NCBI GenBank assembly: GCA_032622095.1
Contig: CP136065.1
Span: forward strand, 67,175,675-67,239,674
DNA from: Siphonodentalium dalli
Lineage: Eukaryota > Mollusca > Scaphopoda > Gadilida > Siphonodentaliidae
Direction: 5' to 3'
Length of the DNA: 64,000 nt
Position numbers and translations under genes: made by a program. Below the pieces are notes generated by a model that had not been told where the DNA came from, made no database searches, and saw nothing but the letters and a program-made list of their open reading frames with translations. Of this stretch, positions 60,189 through 64,000 are shown in pieces (the first letter of the stretch is position 1; each line of letters begins with the position of its first letter).

Positions 60189-62303
60189 TTACCACACCAA
60201 AAAACACCGGCACGCATGACATTCTACATCTGTAACATGCACCAGGTGTAGGGGTGGTGTATACCGTGGCCCATTTCATTCCCACTATCATTGAGTATGT
60301 CCACGAGCTAGCACTATTGTTCTTCTTTGCTGTGAGCTATTCGACGAGACGACTGCGGGACGTCACATAGTTTGATTAAGATCATGGTCAAGAAGTGTGG
60401 GTTGTCGGTACATTATGGTCTTCTGCTTAGCAGATATACATCTGTTCAAGGGATTGAGACAGCTAGCAACCTTCGAAGTTGTCCACATATGCCAATGCTA
60501 AGTTTGTGAGTTGACGAACCATCTATTGCGAAGTGACTTGCTAACTGGTTCGCCAGGTGTACATGTCGTTATCCTCATGGGGTATGAGACACATACATAG
60601 AGATGACCTTCTGTAAGCATGTATACTCATAGACCATATGCCTTTCAAGTTCAAGATGACGCACAAATCCCATATTTAGCAAATGTTTTTAAATCGTAAG
60701 CTAGACACCGGAAAATGAATTATTTGAAACGTTATGACCAGAGGGACCCTTCGGCCAGGAAGTGTTGAATACTTTGTCGGTGTGAGCGACCTAGATTTAT
60801 CAGACAAAGAAATGGAAGCTGGTCCAGATAAATATGGACGTGACGTGGCAAATCAGAATATGTTATCAGGTACTTGTTCTAATATGACTATTAGGCGCAT
60901 CTACGTTTACGGCCTTATCGGCGCTAAATGGAGAATGGATTTCGAAATGTCACATCGCGATATTAATGGTGGGTTTTCGACTTTCCAGATACGAGCTATG
61001 TTATACCTTTAGATTCGTTTTAAGTTGAACTAATAGATGGTTTATGTAAAGTTTCGTCCATACATATCGATATTATGACAAAAAGTTGAAATTAGTATGT
61101 AAAAATATCGATTTCTATTCAATTTCTGGCCGAAAATTTAGCCGCCTACTTGACTGTGAGTATCAATTGCCAAACTTAAGTGAATACGTCATATCAATAT
61201 TCCATATCAACATATAATGGTGGGTATAAATCGCGAAACAATAACGCCCATCATAAGAAAGTAAAGGAATGTTGGCGTGTTTTCAAATTTCGGGCGCCAT
61301 TTTGGCCGCCATCTTCGATTTGGAAAACAACTTCTTTTATGAGATGTAAGGTAATTACTTCACCTCAGTAATTCCAACTCAACTGTAAGCATGGGTGGAG
61401 TTGTCTCGACAATAATGCCCAATAATGTGAATATGAGGAGAAATTTCGGTGATTTTTCAAAACCTGTCCGCCATTGTGGGCGCCATTTTGGATTTGGGGG
61501 ACTCTTATATGGATATGGTACAAGGACAGTTGTTCGCCTAAGTGTTCCCAACTTACAATAGTAAGCAGGTGTGGAGTTGTAACAATAACGATCACTGATG
61601 TTAAAATCAACGATTTTTCTACTTCTGGTGGCCAATTTGGCCGCCATCTTGGATTTGGGTGAATATTCCTCAACTCAGGTATAAGAAGAATCCTAGCTCG
61701 GGTATCTCCTGCACATATATACATGGGTGTTGTTATGATAGCAATAACATTAATTGATTCGAAACATTACATCGCGTTATTAGCGTCGATTCGGCTTTGA
61801 CCTATTATACCGGCATTTGGGAAAACGTGATATCGGACAAAAAACCCCACCATGAATGTATATTATGGTCCCCTTGTGTTCTTCAATGACTCTTCTGTGC
61901 CATAAATGTATAAAATCACGCAAAGATGCCAATATTTTGCCACAGAGACAAACGAAAGGTGGTGAAATGTCAGAAAAATAGCATATTTTTACATTTTAGC
62001 GGCCATCTTGGTCGGTCGCCATATTGGATTCTGGTGTCGGAGTTTTGGCTAATTTACATAACGAATCGAGCGGAAATCAAGACCGCATGTGATATCGTCG
62101 TTACTATAACGCGATCAAAGATACCTGGTGCATATAAAAAAAATGGCCGCCATTATGGGCGCCATCTTAGTCTGGAGTATCTGCGGCCACATTTGCTCTT
62201 GTTAACAACCGAGAGAGAAAATTAGAGGAGACATTAAGAAAGAAAATTAGTGGGGTGAAGTTGAGTCCTGGGGTGCAGATGTCGACCAATATCTCCTGGA
62301 CTA

Positions 62304-62830
62304 ATTGGCAAGGTGGTCTGAATGCTAAAGGCGAAGCTGCAGTTGACAAGCGTATGTGTGCTGTACTAGAGTCAGATATGTGTCCTCTGAAAACGCTGAA
62401 GCTATTCATAAAAAAAACCTGATCCATCATATCCAACAGAAGTGAGAAAGAATCCATGTATTCAGAAACTCCAAAAGCGCATCCCATTTGGCACACTGCG
62501 ATGCTACTTGGCAAACGGTCGTTCGTTGGTTACGTGAGGAATATCTGCAAAGGAGCTGGTACGTCCACGATATACGCTACACACTCTTTGCGCGCAATGG
62601 CTATCCAGGCACTTAACGACGCTGGGTTCGAAACCCGTCACATTATGTTTATGAGTGGCCTAAGAGCGAAGCAGCTGCTGCAGTAAGGAGCTATAACAGG
62701 GACTGCTCGAGAAGTCAAAAGGAAAATCTCAGTGACACTTTGTTTAAAACTGCTACAGCCAGTGATGCTCAGTTAGCTGATGAAAAATACTCCGAAGCAG
62801 TCCTCAAGTCGTCACAGTCCTGACACGCCC
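62304..62830 (+). pseudogene. Crypton-like tyrosine-recombinase gene, 3' part
   Basis: Continues the frame cut at 54144: WQGGLNAKGEAAVDKRMCAV, CPLKTLKLFIKK, a frameshift and stop near 62420, then PKAHPIWHTAMLLGKRSFVG, STIYATHSLRAMAIQALNDA and GFETRHIMFMSG. The THSLR arginine and, after another frameshift near 62670, VRSYNRDCSRSQKENLSDTL with the likely nucleophile Tyr are recognisable. The expected His of the SGHR motif reads Leu (SGLR). Frame breaks plus the lost His show a dead enzyme. Confidence 0.82.
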
Positions 62831-63905
62831 AACCATTGCAATCATCAGCATCAACAATCGTCAATCCGAACACTACAACATGTACAAGTACAAGCGTCGT
62901 GGTGATGTTCCCGGATTAATCTGCAATTTCTGGTCCTCACGTTGAACTCGTGGAGTCTGAATCGAATGAAGTTGCGGCTTTGAGACGTATAGATAATGTC
63001 ATGCAGTCGGATTTCTGTCAAATGCCAAGATTGAAACATGTCACTTCCATTTTTAATTTCGCAAAATGACTTTCTTGTATATAAATGTTGGTGTAGTTTG
63101 TGAAAAATGATTTGTATTATTGTGTTATTCATTGTCGTATAATACCATATTGTCGACCTTGACATTAAACTTTCAGATTAAAGTCACTCAGGCTAAACCC
63201 GACCAATTTTGAATCTCGCCCCAGAGTGGCCCTAGCCAAATTTCCGTTGGGAGACCAACATTTCTCTCGAATGTCTACTGTTTTATAACAGATATTTTCA
63301 CAACAAATGCGACATATTATCAAACACTGTTGTAATTATAAGCCGTCAACGTCGTTTTTCGGTTGATATATAAGGCGGCTATAGATCGATCAGTAGACAG
63401 AATAACATACTTTGTATAATCCACACAACAATTAAACATTATATTCTAACATAATTATATATTATGCATATAGTTTATTTCCGGTTTGTGCACACTCTAA
63501 TTGCATGTGTGGACTCTTTAATATAATTTATTCATATACTATTCTGATAGAAGAGATTGGTCCATCATATTTCTTCGGTGAGCACAGAGTGAATCGTTTT
63601 ATCAACAAACATGAACCCCGAGGGGATTCAAACAAAATCTTCTGAATCATTGAATCCGTTGTTTATAACTTATATGTATATACTTTAACAAAATGTTGTC
63701 ACCAAAGCTGTTTTTATTTATTTATAAATATAATCACGGTTCCAGGCATTTGTTTGCGAAACCCGGTATGATTAATATTGTGATGTTATCAAGGAATTCA
63801 AGACCCGAAAAACGCTTTTAGGTCTATATATGTTTTCATAAACGCTTATTTCGTGTTTCGACGATTTAGTTAGACTGGCAGCATTAATTATCGCATTGTT
63901 TCCGA
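62831..63905. other. Unassigned stretch
   Basis: 3' flank of the recombinase relic and AT-rich DNA. 63520-63590 is the second copy of the short repeat at 36590-36660 (inverted there). No gene recognised. Confidence 0.4.
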
Positions 63906-63910
63906 AGAAA

Positions 63911-64000
63911 ATGGCATCGGTATACATCGGCCCAGTGTTAAAATGGTTCACATTTATTGTTCTTTCAGAGGAACAGAGCGATAATAAATTGCTTCTTGCA
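63911..64000 (+). CDS. Possible first exon with signal-peptide-like start, runs off the window
   Basis: ATGG context (GAAAATGGC) and an open frame MASVYIGPVLKWFTFIVLSE with a hydrophobic core. It is only 30 codons long before the window ends, so it may be chance. It lies on the same strand as the PAN/lectin gene, and a second small secreted-protein gene is conceivable. Confidence 0.25.
   Translation, partial: MASVYIGPVLKWFTFIVLSEEQSDNKLLLA

Larger units (their letters stand above)
54145..62303. mobile_element. Long-arm TIR transposon, copy 3 (8159 bp, ATT target duplication)
   Basis: The ends TAGTCCAGG / CCTGGACTA are the same family as 1312-4120 and 6663-9469. It is flanked by ATT at 54142-54144 and 62304-62306. 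Removing the element and one ATT restores the recombinase reading frame exactly (GAA AAA CAT TGG), which proves the insertion borders. Its two arms (54145 to about 56100 and about 60250-62303) are inverted copies of about 2 kb, with local rearrangement near 60440-60690. The centre holds two 175-bp direct repeats and a nested LINE relic. No transposase is visible in the arms, so this copy too is probably non-autonomous. Confidence 0.9.

Noticed and set aside
60734-61012. 92-codon frame with NMTIRRIYVYG as a host exon
   Set aside because: The same DNA is present with stops or in other frames at 2640-2800, 7990-8150 and 55380-55510, so it belongs to the transposon arm.
54241-62225. Using the paired frames in the 8.16 kb element as transposase genes
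   Set aside because: All are short and arm-derived, and they contain no DDE, HUH or zinc-finger pattern that I can see.

Overview
This window reads as AT-rich animal nuclear DNA, probably a marine lophotrochozoan invertebrate such as a mollusc (inference). The signs are intron-bearing exons with GT/AG borders, a PAN-domain exon and a C-type-lectin exon in matching phase, and many eukaryotic transposon types: jockey/CR1-type LINEs, a Penelope-like element, a Crypton-like tyrosine recombinase, Helitrons, a tRNA-derived SINE and palindromic MITEs. There are no operons, no bacterial ribosome-binding sites and no CRISPR array. Most open frames are chance or lie inside repeats; true host coding sequence is sparse.

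Layout. 1-10782 is a giant inverted repeat: two arms of about 4.53 kb, nearly identical, around a 1.73 kb spacer of Helitron and satellite sequence. Each arm carries one copy of a 2.8 kb terminal-inverted-repeat transposon. 13.4-20.8 kb holds three dead retroelements: a LINE reverse transcriptase (+), a Penelope-like C-terminus with GIY-YIG endonuclease (-), and a LINE endonuclease (-) preceded by an in-frame Asp-rich microsatellite. 21-31.6 kb holds LINE 3' ends, minisatellites, a Helitron and a SINE. 32-50.5 kb holds the only recognisable host gene, on the + strand: a secreted PAN-domain first exon (32041-32335) and a phase-matched C-type-lectin exon (50311-50490), separated by about 18 kb of transposon-filled sequence. 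52.8-62.8 kb is a nest four levels deep. A Crypton-like recombinase pseudogene is split by an 8.16 kb long-arm transposon of the same family as the palindrome copies. That transposon contains a LINE reverse-transcriptase relic, which is itself split by a 2.47 kb palindromic element. At the far right a possible signal-peptide-like first exon runs off the edge.

The most unusual features are the inverted transposon-built palindrome, arms that repeatedly carry YY1-like AAGATGGCGGC motifs, Helitron satellites packed with nuclear-receptor-type TCAAGGTCA sites, and the nested insertions, whose 3-bp target duplications can be read directly. No complete autonomous transposase and no intact full-length gene is visible. 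All family assignments come from motif recognition by eye, with no database search.
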